Of a stretch of 64,000 nucleotides of DNA, positions 28,444-37,685 are shown piece after piece. Made by a program: the position numbers and the translations under genes. Every line of letters begins with the position of its first letter. Within the stretch, counting starts at the first letter, position 1. Origin of the DNA: Bradyrhizobium sp. 170 (GTDB lineage Bacteria > Pseudomonadota > Alphaproteobacteria > Rhizobiales > Xanthobacteraceae). The DNA is taken from contig NZ_CP064703.1 of NCBI RefSeq assembly GCF_023101085.1, positions 4,774,001-4,838,000 of the forward strand. Direction: 5' to 3'. The notes under the pieces were generated by a model. That model saw nothing but the letters and a program-made list of their open reading frames with translations, was not told the origin of the DNA and made no database searches.

Positions 28444-30618
28444 ATGGGGTTGGAACAGAACATACGAATTGGTCCGCGGCATTCCAGGCTAGCTGACATC
28501 GGCTTCCGCTTCGCGCGCTGGCTGGCGGCCACAACGATGGGGGCCGCGGGATTTCACCAGCTCGGCTCGAAATTCGCCGATGCGCGGATCGCGCACGTGC
28601 GCGACAAGCTCGGGCGGGGCGAAACGGTCTATCTCGCCGGCCTCGGCGCACCCGGCACGCATAATTCAGGTCTGGCGCTGGTCGAGGTGACGCAGGCGCA
28701 CGGGCCACGGCTGATCGTCAACAACGAGGAAGAACGCTTTTCGGGCAACAAGCACACGACCGAATATCCAAAACTGTCGATCGATGCGGCGGTGGCGACG
28801 CTGCGCGAGATGGGCCGCGATATCGGCGACATCGATGCCTGGCTCACCAGCTGGGATTATCCGACGCTGGCCGGCACGATGGCGCGCTCGGTGCTCGAGG
28901 AACTGCCGCAGAGTTTCAAGCTCGTGCGCACCACCGAGGCCGCCGGCTTCGACGGCCGCCGCCTCGACCAGATGACGCGGACGCCAAAGATCCTCGCCCG
29001 CCAACTCGGGCTTGCCGAGCGCGTTCCGCTGATCTGCCTGCCGCATCACGACAACCACGCCTGGTTTTCCTACGCCGCCTCGCCATTCGCCGACGACGGC
29101 AAACCGACGGCGATTGCGGTGCTCGACGGCACCGGCGATCAGGGCTCGATCTCGCTTTACGTCGTCGAACATGGCGCGATGCGCCGGCTCTACTGCAACG
29201 ACAGCATGTTCGATTCACTCGGCGCGTTCTACAGCGTGATCTCGTCGACGCAGGGTGGCTGGACTTGGCTTTCCAGCGAGGGCCGCTACATGGGCGCCGC
29301 CGCGTGGGGCGACATGGACCGCGCCAGCAATCCCTATTATGCGCGGCTCAAGGGCGTTCTGCACTTCGGCAGCGGTGGCGAAGTCCGGCTCAACCGCGCG
29401 ATGGCCAACTGGTACTGCGACCCCTTCGATCATCCCTACAAGCAGGCGCTGACGGAAATACTCGGCGAACCGCTCAGGCTGGACCAGCTCTGGAATCCGG
29501 ATGCGGTGCTGCGTGTCGAGGACATCCATCATCGCCCCGATACCAAGGACCGCCTCGACAAGGCCGCCGCCACCCAACTGGTGTTCGAGGACGCGATGAT
29601 CCACGTCGTCGATCATCTGTTGCGCGTGTCAGGCGCGAACCGGCTGGTGCTGACCGGCGGCGTGGCGCTGAACGCGGTCGGCAATATGCGGCTGCTCGAA
29701 CATTTCGACGAGGCCTGGTTCGCCAAAGCCCAGCAGCGCCACACGCGCCTGAATCTGTGGGTGCCGCCGGTCCCCGGCGATCCCGGCGTCACCATCGGCG
29801 CCGCCTGGCTGTTCGCGCATCTGGCGGGTGCCCCGCGCGGCGCACCGATGACGCACGCTTTCTATTGCGGCACGCCACCGACGCGGCAAGACATTGCTGG
29901 CGCGCTCGAGGCCGATGACATCGCCTCGCAACGCATCGGTGACATCTCGACGGCTGAAGGCCGCGACGCCATCGCCGATCTAGTGGCCTTCATGGTCGCG
30001 CAAAGCGGCGTCATCGCGCTCTATCAGGGCGCAGCCGAAACCGGTCCCCGCGCGCTTGGCCATCGTTCGATCCTCGCCAACCCCTGCGACCCCGCGGCGC
30101 GCGAACGGCTGAACGAGCGCGTCAAATACCGCGAGGCCATTCGCCCGCTGGCGCCGATGGCGACGCTGGAAGCCGCGCGAGAATATTTCGAACTGCTGCC
30201 TGGTGCCTCGGATGCCGGTTACAACGCATACAATTTCATGGTGCTGACGGCGCATTCGAAGTCGCATGCCCGCGAAAAAATACCGGCCGTCATTCACGCC
30301 GATGGCACCGGCCGCATCCAGATCGTGCGCGCCGAGGATGATCCCCTCACCTATGCCTATCTGAAGGCGCTCGGCCGCCATATCGGCGTCGAGCTGTCCG
30401 TCAACACCTCCTTCAATGTCGCAGGACCGATCGCGCAAACGCCGCAGCAGGCGATCGACACGCTACGCCGCTCAAAGGGGCTCGATGCCGTCATCATGGT
30501 AGCCGACAACGGCACCGTGCACGCCGCCTGGCACGGCGGCGAGCGCGACAGCGGAAGGTTCAGAAACTGGCTCGCCGACTGGAAGAAGACATCGGCTTCC
30601 AGCCAGCGCACGCGATAA
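28444..30618 (+). CDS. Carbamoyltransferase, NodU/CmcH family
   Basis: The 724-residue enzyme has both family domains. The N-terminal Kae1-like domain shows NNEEERFSGNKHTTEYP, the metal-site His pair in PHHDNHAWFSYAASPF, and AVLDGTGDQGS, then LTGGVALNAVGNMRLLE. The C-terminal domain shows the hallmark AETGPRALGHRSILANP and ELSVNTSFNVAGPI. These enzymes make carbamoyl-AMP from carbamoyl phosphate and ATP and carbamoylate a hydroxyl group of a sugar or antibiotic. NodU decorates Nod factors, but no nod genes are near, so the acceptor is unknown. I chose ATG 28444 (AGAGG four bases upstream); ATG 28408 is an alternative. Confidence 0.9.
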   Translation: MGLEQNIRIGPRHSRLADIGFRFARWLAATTMGAAGFHQLGSKFADARIAHVRDKLGRGETVYLAGLGAPGTHNSGLALVEVTQAHGPRLIVNNEEERFSGNKHTTEYPKLSIDAAVATLREMGRDIGDIDAWLTSWDYPTLAGTMARSVLEELPQSFKLVRTTEAAGFDGRRLDQMTRTPKILARQLGLAERVPLICLPHHDNHAWFSYAASPFADDGKPTAIAVLDGTGDQGSISLYVVEHGAMRRLYCNDSMFDSLGAFYSVISSTQGGWTWLSSEGRYMGAAAWGDMDRASNPYYARLKGVLHFGSGGEVRLNRAMANWYCDPFDHPYKQALTEILGEPLRLDQLWNPDAVLRVEDIHHRPDTKDRLDKAAATQLVFEDAMIHVVDHLLRVSGANRLVLTGGVALNAVGNMRLLEHFDEAWFAKAQQRHTRLNLWVPPVPGDPGVTIGAAWLFAHLAGAPRGAPMTHAFYCGTPPTRQDIAGALEADDIASQRIGDISTAEGRDAIADLVAFMVAQSGVIALYQGAAETGPRALGHRSILANPCDPAARERLNERVKYREAIRPLAPMATLEAAREYFELLPGASDAGYNAYNFMVLTAHSKSHAREKIPAVIHADGTGRIQIVRAEDDPLTYAYLKALGRHIGVELSVNTSFNVAGPIAQTPQQAIDTLRRSKGLDAVIMVADNGTVHAAWHGGERDSGRFRNWLADWKKTSASSQRTR

Positions 30619-30653
30619 TTCGCTGCTTCCCTGAGATCGGGTGATCCGCCGGT

Positions 30654-31148
30654 TCAGAGATCGACGCGTTCGCTCGCAACCGCCTTGCGTTCCGCCATGT
30701 TGAACCGGCCGCCATAGATCGGACGCTCACCGGTCGTCGGACCGGGATACTGGACGATGAATATCTCCCCGCCCGTTTCGGTGCGGAATTCGCCCTCAAA
30801 GTGCGGGTCGGGATGGAACAGCACCGTTCCCGGACCATGCAGCGTTCCGTCGATTGAAAACTCGCCTTTCAGGATATGCCAGACCTGCGCGAAGCCATGA
30901 TAGTGCTCGGGGTGATAGGCGCCGGCCTCAAGCCGCAGAATTCCCGCGTTCGGTTCGGTCGGACGTTCCGGTCGCGGATGAAAAAGCATTTTGCCTGTCT
31001 CGCCCGGCCACCGGATTGTCTCCCAATCGACCTCCTCGAAATGGCGCGCCTCGTAAGGCTTGTGGTCCTTTCGCGACGCTTCGCGCGCGGTCGTCAATTC
31101 CGCATTTGCGGCCGCCGTATCGGGAATCTCCTTGCTGACAGCACTCAT
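30654..31148 (-). CDS. Cupin-domain protein coupled to an XRE-cupin regulator
   Basis: The 164-residue protein has a single RmlC-type cupin: GAYHPEHYHGFAQVWHILKGEF holds the first metal motif (H, H, Q/E) and GTVLFHPDPHFEGEF the second. The N-terminus (to ~50) is polar. The ATG at 31148 overlaps the stop of the upstream regulator as ATGA, with GGGAGAG before it, so the two are made together. The domain resembles cupins binding small organic acids or acting as dioxygenase-like enzymes. The likely job is to act on the ligand that the XRE-cupin regulator senses. Confidence 0.85.
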   Translation of the reverse strand: MSAVSKEIPDTAAANAELTTAREASRKDHKPYEARHFEEVDWETIRWPGETGKMLFHPRPERPTEPNAGILRLEAGAYHPEHYHGFAQVWHILKGEFSIDGTLHGPGTVLFHPDPHFEGEFRTETGGEIFIVQYPGPTTGERPIYGGRFNMAERKAVASERVDL

Positions 31149-31828
31149 TTTGCTCTCCCTTTTGCCGTGCTCTCTCGTTCGCTTTTCCTGCCCGCAATAT
31201 TGCTCCACCACTCGACCGCGATGGCCGACTGATTTTCGATTGATGTCACCATGAGCAGGCGCGCAGTGCCGGACCCGCGCGCCCATGCCATATGCGGTAC
31301 GTCCGAGCGCAAATGAATCGAATCCCCGCGCTCCAGCGCGATGGTTTCGTCGCCCACCTGAAATTCGACACTGCCTTCGAGGACAAAGCACATTTCTTCG
31401 CCGGGATGCGCGACCAGCGTCGGCCTGCGCGGTTTTGCCGACAATTCGAGCAGGAAAGTTTCCAGCCGCTGCTCGCCTATGCCTGAAGCGAGCTTGCGCC
31501 AGGCATAGTTTGCGTCAGCGTCCTTCGATGGAACGGCATCGATTGACCGAACCACGCGATACGCGCGCGTCCGGTCCTCGCCTTCGACGTCGGCAAACAA
31601 TTCGGCCGGCGGCACCTGAAGGACGCCGGCAATTTCCAGCAGATTGCCGATCGAACACGCGATCAGTCCGCGCTCGATCCGCGAGAGAAATGTCACTGAT
31701 AGCCCGACCATTCCGGCGAGTTCATCGAGCGTCAAACCGCGCGCCGAGCGGGCCCGGCGAATGACGGCTCCAATTGCGGCAAGGCGCGCCGCCTCGCGGG
31801 CGCGCCGGCCAGATTCTGCCGAAACCAC
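31145..31828 (-). CDS. XRE-family regulator with C-terminal cupin sensor
   Basis: The 227-residue protein has an N-terminal XRE helix-turn-helix (IRRARSARGLTLDELAGMVGLSVTFLSRIERG) and a C-terminal cupin_2 domain (HPGEEMCFVLEGSVEFQVGD, then GDSIHLRSDVPHMAWA). Regulators of this type (PuuR-like) bind a small metabolite in the cupin. The start is GTG at 31828, with GGGAGAG five bases upstream. Its own promoter (31841-31884) carries two 17-bp dyads around the -10, so negative autoregulation is likely. Co-transcribed with the downstream cupin gene. Confidence 0.9.
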   Translation of the reverse strand: MVSAESGRRAREAARLAAIGAVIRRARSARGLTLDELAGMVGLSVTFLSRIERGLIACSIGNLLEIAGVLQVPPAELFADVEGEDRTRAYRVVRSIDAVPSKDADANYAWRKLASGIGEQRLETFLLELSAKPRRPTLVAHPGEEMCFVLEGSVEFQVGDETIALERGDSIHLRSDVPHMAWARGSGTARLLMVTSIENQSAIAVEWWSNIAGRKSERESTAKGRAK

Positions 31829-31840
31829 GCGGCTCTCCCG

Positions 31841-31884
31841 TTTGCTTATAAGGCAAATCGTATTGCTATATAGGTAAATGTCAA
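31841..31884 (-). promoter_or_regulatory. Promoter of the XRE-cupin operon with two 17-bp operators
   Basis: Reading leftward, TTGACA (31879-31884) and TACGAT (31857-31862) form a promoter with a 16-bp spacer. A 17-bp dyad, TTTGCCTTATAAGCAAA (31841-31857), abuts the -10 on the downstream side. A second, weaker copy, TTTACCTATATAGCAAT (31862-31878, 11 of 17 bases the same), fills the spacer. Their centres are 21 bp apart, two helical turns. This predicts two dimers bound on one face of DNA, probably the XRE protein itself. Confidence 0.65.
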
Positions 31885-31912
31885 GTTGGCTCGCATCGCC
31901 TGCGCGAGCGAA

Positions 31913-32818
31913 CTAACGTTCGAGGAACTTCAGCACGCGGCCGTCGATCAACAGCAGCGCACTGCCGATCACCAGTGCGCCCGCGATTTCACGCTGCGAA
32001 ATCTGCTCGCCGAGCACGAGCGAGCCGAGCAGGATGGCCGTAACAGGCACAAGCAGCGTCACCAGCATGACGTTGGTGGCGCCGGAGCGCCGCAGCACCT
32101 GGAAGAAAACGATATAGGCCAGCGCCGTCGACAACGCGGCGAGGCCGAGCACCGCGAGCCATGTCACCGTATCAGGCATTGGCAATTGCCAGGGACGCTC
32201 GAAGATGCCGGCGACGACAGCCATCATCAGGCTCGATGCCATCAATTGAAACGTGGCGGTAGCAAGCGGCGGCGAATCCGATAGCGCGCGCCGGGCTATC
32301 AGCGCGGAGATGCCGTAGCTCAGCGCCGCCGCGAGACACAGCAGGACGCCGAGCCCCTGCCCGCTGGCAAAGCCTACTCCGCTGCCGCGAAGGATCACGA
32401 CGCCGACAAGGCCGACGATCACACCGGCCACACGCCTGATGACGAGCTTCTCCTCGCCCGCCGCCGCCATCACCGCCACCGTGAACAACGGCGTGGTGGC
32501 ATTGAGGATCGAAGCCAACCCGCTCGGGATGTACACCTGTCCGGTGACGATCAGCGAGAACGGCAGCACATTGTTGAACAAGGCGATGAGGAAGAACGGC
32601 CTCCAGCCCATCCACCCCTTCGGAAACGGCAGTCGCTGCGCGCAAAGCACCGGCAGCAGGATCATGGCGGCCAGCAGCACGCGCAACAGCACGAGCGTGA
32701 ACGGCGGCAACTCGCGTAGCACCACGCCATTGAAGAAGAACGATCCGCCCCACAGGATCGACAATGCGGCAAGCAACGTCCAGTCGCGCGCATCGATCCG
32801 GCCGTCGCTGACTGTCAT
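31913..32818 (-). CDS. EamA/DMT-family exporter
   Basis: The 301-residue membrane protein has ten predicted helices in two EamA repeats: LLAALSILWGGSFFFNGVVL opens the first and GLGVLLCLAAALSYGISALI the second. The family exports amino acids, nucleotides or other metabolites; substrate is not evident. The start at 32818 (MTVSDGRID) is preferred over an upstream TTG. It ends 85 bases before the divergent-facing XRE promoter region on the same strand. Confidence 0.87.
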   Translation of the reverse strand: MTVSDGRIDARDWTLLAALSILWGGSFFFNGVVLRELPPFTLVLLRVLLAAMILLPVLCAQRLPFPKGWMGWRPFFLIALFNNVLPFSLIVTGQVYIPSGLASILNATTPLFTVAVMAAAGEEKLVIRRVAGVIVGLVGVVILRGSGVGFASGQGLGVLLCLAAALSYGISALIARRALSDSPPLATATFQLMASSLMMAVVAGIFERPWQLPMPDTVTWLAVLGLAALSTALAYIVFFQVLRRSGATNVMLVTLLVPVTAILLGSLVLGEQISQREIAGALVIGSALLLIDGRVLKFLER

Positions 32819-32891
32819 TCGCAAGAACCTGGTGAAATCGCGCAACAAGCTAGGATCGGACGCGCGTCGCGGTCCACCCGATTTCCGAAGA

Positions 32892-33761
32892 TTATTTCGG
32901 CTGCGACACGATCTCGATCATCTTGCCTTCGTCATCGTCGGGCGCGCTTGCCTTCGCCTTCTCATAGGCGGCAAGCGCGGCGCGGCTGACGGGCACGTCG
33001 GGCAGCAGCGTTTCGGCCAGCGCCACCGCGTAAACCGCATCCTTGTGGCGAAGCGCCGCTGTGAACGACGCACCGGAAAAGTCGCGCGCCACCATGCGCT
33101 TTGAATGCCGGATCACCTGCGGGCTCGCCACCGCACCGGTCGCCATCGCTTCCGCCACGAGATTCATATCGAGCCCGGCCTGCTCGGCCATTGCGATGCC
33201 TTCGGCGAGGCTAGCGATCTGCACCGCGCCCATCAGGTTGTTGATCAGCTTGAAGACCGTGCCGGTACCGACCGCGCCGAAATGCCTGATCAGGTCGCCG
33301 ATCGGCGCGAGATAGGGCCTTGCCCGGTCGAGATCTGCCGTGTCAGCACCGACCAGCAAGGTCAGCTTTCCGGCAGCCGCCGCTTGCGGCAGGCCGGTGA
33401 CGGGGCAGTCGATATAGATGAGGCCGCGGCCGCGCAGTTCGCGCGCCATGTCGAGCGCGTGCTGATGCGAGACGGTCGAGCATTCGATCGCGAGGCCGCC
33501 CGCCTTCATCGTTGCAGCCGCGCCATCCTTGCCGAGCCAGACCGCGTGGGATGCCCCGTCGTCGGCGACCATGGTCACAACGGCATCAGCGCCATCGGCA
33601 GCCTCCGCCGGAGATGCGGCCCAACGCGCGCCGCGCGCGATCAGGTCTTCCGCTTTCGCCTTGCTGCGATTCCACACCGCAACCGCAAAACCTGCATCGA
33701 GATAGCGGCCGGCCATGCCGTGGCCCATCCGCCCGAGCCCGATGAAGGCCACTTTGGTCAT
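32892..33761 (-). CDS. NAD(P)-dependent beta-hydroxyacid dehydrogenase (3-hydroxyisobutyrate dehydrogenase family)
   Basis: The 289-residue enzyme has the Rossmann motif GLGRMGHGMAGRYLDAGF, the substrate-binding DCPVTGLPQAAAAGKLTL, and the catalytic Lys in GTVFKLINNLMG (Lys ~168). Members oxidise 3-hydroxyisobutyrate, tartronate semialdehyde, L-threonate and similar acids; the substrate here is not clear. It begins 3 bases after the prfB stop, so it is probably read with prfB. Confidence 0.88.
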   Translation of the reverse strand: MTKVAFIGLGRMGHGMAGRYLDAGFAVAVWNRSKAKAEDLIARGARWAASPAEAADGADAVVTMVADDGASHAVWLGKDGAAATMKAGGLAIECSTVSHQHALDMARELRGRGLIYIDCPVTGLPQAAAAGKLTLLVGADTADLDRARPYLAPIGDLIRHFGAVGTGTVFKLINNLMGAVQIASLAEGIAMAEQAGLDMNLVAEAMATGAVASPQVIRHSKRMVARDFSGASFTAALRHKDAVYAVALAETLLPDVPVSRAALAAYEKAKASAPDDDEGKMIEIVSQPK

Positions 33762-33764
33762 GGA

Positions 33765-34896
33765 TTAATCCACATCCTCGACCGCGCCGGGCGTGGTGCC
33801 AAAGGCGCGCTGCGCCAGCGTCGCCGCCATGAACTCGTCGAGGTCGCCGTCGAGCACACCTGATGTATCCGAGGTCTGCACGCCGGTGCGCAGGTCCTTC
33901 ACCATCTGGTAGGGCTGCAGGACGTAGGAGCGGATCTGGTGGCCCCAACCGATGTCGGTCTTGGCGGCCTGGTCGGCGGCGGCCTGCTCCTCGCGCCGCT
34001 TCAGTTCGATTTCGTAGAGCCGCGCGCGCAACATGTCCCAGGCCTGGGCGCGGTTCTTGTGCTGCGAGCGGCCGGCCTGGCAGACCACCGCGACGCCGGT
34101 CGGAATATGCGTCAGGCGTACTGCGGATTCAGTCTTGTTGACGTGCTGGCCGCCGGCGCCGCCCGAGCGCATGGTGTCGGTGCGCACGTCGGACTCGGCG
34201 ATATCGATCTTGATGCTGTTATCGACCACCGGAAAAATCGCCACCGACGAGAACGAGGTGTGCCGCCGCGCGTTGGAATCGAACGGCGATATCCGCACCA
34301 GGCGGTGCACGCCGGCTTCCGTCTTCAGCCAGCCATAGGCGTTGTGCCCGCTGATCTGGATGGTAGCGGATTTGATGCCGGCTTCTTCGCCGGGAGTCTC
34401 TTCGAGATACTCGATCTTGAAGCCGTGCTCCTCGGCCCAGCGCGTATACATGCGCAGCAGCATCGCCGCCCAGTCCTGGCTTTCGGTGCCGCCGGCGCCG
34501 GCATGCACCTCGAGATAGGAATCGAACTTGTCAGCCTCGCCCGAGAGCAGCGCTTCCAGCTCGCGGCGGGCGACTTCCTTCTTCAGGGCTTTTAGCGCGT
34601 TCTCCGCCTCGACCACGACGCCTTCATCGTTCTCGGCCTCGCCAAGCGCGATCATCTCGACATTGTCGTCGAGCTCACGCTCGACCTTGCCGATGCCCTC
34701 GAGCGCATCCACCAGCGAGGTGCGCTCCTGCATCAGCTTCTGGGCCTTCTGGGGATCGTTCCAGAGATTGGGATCTTCGGCGAGCTTGTTCAGCTCGGCG
34801 AGGCGAGCTGTTGATGTCTCGACGTCAAAGATGCCTCCTCAGCAGCCCGACTGACTGCTTGATCTCTTCTACGAGGCGTTCGACTTCGGCGCGCAT
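33765..34896 (-). CDS. prfB: Peptide chain release factor 2, with programmed +1 frameshift
   Basis: RF2 recognises UGA and UAA. The main frame has the GGQ motif in [12 protein letters not shown] and the anticodon-like SPF in [11 protein letters not shown]. The protein starts in another frame at the ATG ending at 34896 ([17 protein letters not shown]). After 23 codons it meets an in-frame TGA (34825-34827) in the context CTT TGA C, with the Shine-Dalgarno-like AGGAGG (34834-34839) upstream. A +1 shift over TTTGA continues as [19 protein letters not shown] into the main frame, giving about 377 residues. This is the classic RF2 autoregulation: low RF2 lets ribosomes shift. An annotation starting at the ATG at 34733 would lose the N-terminus. 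Confidence 0.95.
34825..34839 (-). promoter_or_regulatory. prfB +1 frameshift site
   Basis: On the minus strand the order is AGGAGG, CAT, CTT, TGA, C. The AGGAGG pairs with 16S rRNA and stresses the P-site CTT tRNA; the UGA followed by C is a weak stop. This matches the E. coli element AGGGGG-TAT-CTT-TGA-C almost base for base. Confidence 0.95.
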
Positions 34897-34985
34897 GGTC
34901 TCTTCTGTCTGCGGTCGGACCGCTATTGGATGGTGTGCGTGGGATGTAGCGGCCTGCGCCCCAAAGCGCAATCCGCAAACGTCCG

Positions 34986-37517
34986 CTAGTAAAGCCGGCC
35001 GGTTCCTGGACGCATGATATTGCCGGCGTCAGGCGACATTCCCTGCACGTTTCCGGCCTCGGGTGGGATTCCCGGCGGCATCGGCACGCGTCCCTCGCCC
35101 TCGGCGACGCTGACGGGGACGTAATTCTCCGGCGGCGCGGTGCCGGGCTTGAAGGCTTCGAGGACGGTGCGGCCGCCCTCGCCTTGACCAGGGCGCATGC
35201 CGCTCTTGGCATCGATGCGAACCAGCCGGATGCCGGGGGGAACCTTGAACGGGGTCGGCGGCTTGTCGGCAAGCGCGAGCTTCATGAAATCCTTCGCGAT
35301 CGGGGCGGCGATACGGCTGGCCTGCGCGGCCCGGCCCAGAGTGCGCGGCTTGTCGTAGCCAAGATAGAGGCCGACAACGAGATCGGGCGAAAAGCCGACG
35401 AACCAGACGTCTTTTCCGTCGCTGGTGGTGCCGGTCTTGCCGGCGATCGGCTTGCCGACCTCGCGCAGGATCGTCGCCGTTCCTCCCTGCACCACCCCCT
35501 CGAGCATCGAGGTGATCTGGTAGGCGGTCAAGGAATCGAGCACCTGCTCCCGGCGGTCGACAAGCTGGGGCTCGGGCTGATTCTTCCAGCCGCCCGGCGC
35601 GTCGCAGCCGCGGCACTCGCGCTGGTCATGCTTGAAGATCGTGCGTCCGTAGCGGTCCTGGATACGGTCGATCAGCGTCGGCTTCACCCGCCGGCCGCCG
35701 TTGGCGAACATCGAATAGGCCGTCACCATCCGCATGACCGTGGTCTCGCCGGCGCCCAGCGAATAGGAAAGATAATTCGGCAACTCTTCGTACACACCAA
35801 AGCGTTTGGCGTATTCGCCGATCAAGGGCATGCCGACATCCTGCGCCAGCCGCACCGTGACGGTGTTGAGCGACAATTTCAGGGCTTCGCGCAGCGTGAT
35901 CGGACCGCGGTAACTGCCCACCGAAAAATTGTCCGGCCGCCAGACGCCGTTGCCCTGCCCCTGGTCGATCTCGATCGGCCCGTCGATCATGATGGAGGCC
36001 GGGGTATAGCCGTTGTCCATCGCCGCCGAATAGACCAGCGGCTTGAACGTCGATCCCGGCTGCCGATAGGCCTGCGTTGCGCGGTTGAACTGGCTCTGGT
36101 CGAACGAGAAGCCGCCGACCATCGCGACCACGCGGCCGGTCAATGGATCCATCGCAACCATGGCGCCGGACACTTCAGGTATCTGCCGCAGCCGATACTG
36201 GCCCTCGACCGGCTTGCCCTCCTTGTCGAACAGCGGATCGGCGTAGATTACATCGCCGGGCGACAGAATCTGCGAGACCGAAGTCGTCGTCGGTTTGCCG
36301 CGCGCCGCAGCGGCGACCGGCTTCGCCCATCGGACACCATCCAGCGTGATGAGACCGGTTTGCCGTTCCTTGGAAATGGCGCCGCCGAGTTCGCGGCCGG
36401 GCTGGAAACCGATCCGGGCCGACTGGTCGGATGTCTCCAGCACCACGGCCATCCGCCAGGGCGAGATGTCGCTCAGCGATTTGATGTCGGCGAGTTTCAC
36501 GCCCCAGTCGCCTGATATGTCGAGCTTGCTCATGGCGCCGCGCCAGCCCTGGGCCTCGTCAAAATTCACCAGGCCGGCGGCCACGGTCTTGCGCGCCATC
36601 ACCTGGAGCTTCGGATCGAGCGTGGTGCGGACCGACAGGCCGCCTTCATAGAGTTTCTTTTCGCCGTAGCGCTCGAAGATGTCGCGCCGGACTTCCTCGG
36701 CAAAATACTCGCCGGCAAAGGTATGCGCGGCGTTGGACCGGCTGGTCACGGCCAGCGGTTCCTTGCGGGCCTTGTCGGCATCAGCCTGCTTGATCCAGCC
36801 GTTTTCCAGCAGACGGTCGATCACGTAATTACGCCGCTCGATCGACCGATCGCGGTTGCGCACCGGATGCAACGTGCCCGGTGCTTTCGGAAGCGCAGCA
36901 AGATAGGCGGCTTCCGCCACCGTGAGGTCGTTCACCGATTTGTCGAAATAGACCAACGATGCGGCGGCGATGCCGTAGGCGCCGAGGCCGAGATAGATTT
37001 CATTGAGATAGAGTTCGAGGATGCGGTCCTTGGAATAGGCGCGCTCGATGCGCATCGCCAGCAAGGCTTCCTTGATCTTGCGGGTGAAGGAAACCTCGTT
37101 GGTCAAAAGGAAGTTCTTCGCGACCTGCTGGGTGATCGTGGAAGCGCCCTGCGGACGCTTGTTGGAGCCAAAGTTCTGCGCATACGCCACGGCCGCGCGC
37201 GCCATGCCGGTGAAGTCGATGCCGCCGTGCTCGTAGAAGTTCTTGTCCTCGGCCGCGAGGAACGCGTTGGTGACGAGTTTTGGCATCGCCTGGATCGGCA
37301 AATAGAGGCGCCGCTCCTTGGAATACTCGCCGAGCAGCGCACCGTCGGACGCATGGACGCGCGTCATCACCGGCGGCTCGTAATCCTGAAGCTGCGAATA
37401 GTCCGGCAAGTCCCTGGAGAAATGCCAGATACCGCCCGCGACGCCGGCCACGCCGACCAGGAACACGACAGTCCCAGCGGTAAACAGGAAACCCAAAAAC
37501 CGGACCAGAAAGCGCAT
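34986..37517 (-). CDS. mrcA: Class A penicillin-binding protein 1a, second of a tandem pair
   Basis: The 843-residue bifunctional enzyme polymerises and cross-links peptidoglycan. One membrane helix lies at residues 9-31. The GT51 domain has Glu in AAEDKNFYEHGG (~90) and GASTITQQVAKN. An OB-like insertion follows, then the transpeptidase: SxxK in QPGSTFKPLVYS (~485), SxN in LKLSLNTVTV (~548) and KTG in IAGKTGTTSDGKD (~692). The C-terminus is Pro/Gly-rich and ends RPGTGRLY. It lies just before prfB, the order conserved in rhizobia. The gene upstream is a close paralogue in the same direction. Confidence 0.93.
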   Translation of the reverse strand: MRFLVRFLGFLFTAGTVVFLVGVAGVAGGIWHFSRDLPDYSQLQDYEPPVMTRVHASDGALLGEYSKERRLYLPIQAMPKLVTNAFLAAEDKNFYEHGGIDFTGMARAAVAYAQNFGSNKRPQGASTITQQVAKNFLLTNEVSFTRKIKEALLAMRIERAYSKDRILELYLNEIYLGLGAYGIAAASLVYFDKSVNDLTVAEAAYLAALPKAPGTLHPVRNRDRSIERRNYVIDRLLENGWIKQADADKARKEPLAVTSRSNAAHTFAGEYFAEEVRRDIFERYGEKKLYEGGLSVRTTLDPKLQVMARKTVAAGLVNFDEAQGWRGAMSKLDISGDWGVKLADIKSLSDISPWRMAVVLETSDQSARIGFQPGRELGGAISKERQTGLITLDGVRWAKPVAAAARGKPTTTSVSQILSPGDVIYADPLFDKEGKPVEGQYRLRQIPEVSGAMVAMDPLTGRVVAMVGGFSFDQSQFNRATQAYRQPGSTFKPLVYSAAMDNGYTPASIMIDGPIEIDQGQGNGVWRPDNFSVGSYRGPITLREALKLSLNTVTVRLAQDVGMPLIGEYAKRFGVYEELPNYLSYSLGAGETTVMRMVTAYSMFANGGRRVKPTLIDRIQDRYGRTIFKHDQRECRGCDAPGGWKNQPEPQLVDRREQVLDSLTAYQITSMLEGVVQGGTATILREVGKPIAGKTGTTSDGKDVWFVGFSPDLVVGLYLGYDKPRTLGRAAQASRIAAPIAKDFMKLALADKPPTPFKVPPGIRLVRIDAKSGMRPGQGEGGRTVLEAFKPGTAPPENYVPVSVAEGEGRVPMPPGIPPEAGNVQGMSPDAGNIMRPGTGRLY

Positions 37518-37685
37518 TATCGAAGTTCCATTCCAACCCTAGCACCGTAACAGCCTGCGCTTGTCCTCGTGTCCATCGGACATTTCCTCTCCCGCGACAC
37601 GGATCATTCAGATCCGCCGGGTCCAAACATTTTTATAACGCGATGTCGGAAGATGCGCCCTGAGGTTGTGAACACTTCGTGCGGA

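Noticed and set aside
28444..30618. Naming the carbamoyltransferase nodU
   Set aside because: No other nod gene is present, so the Nod-factor role cannot be supported.
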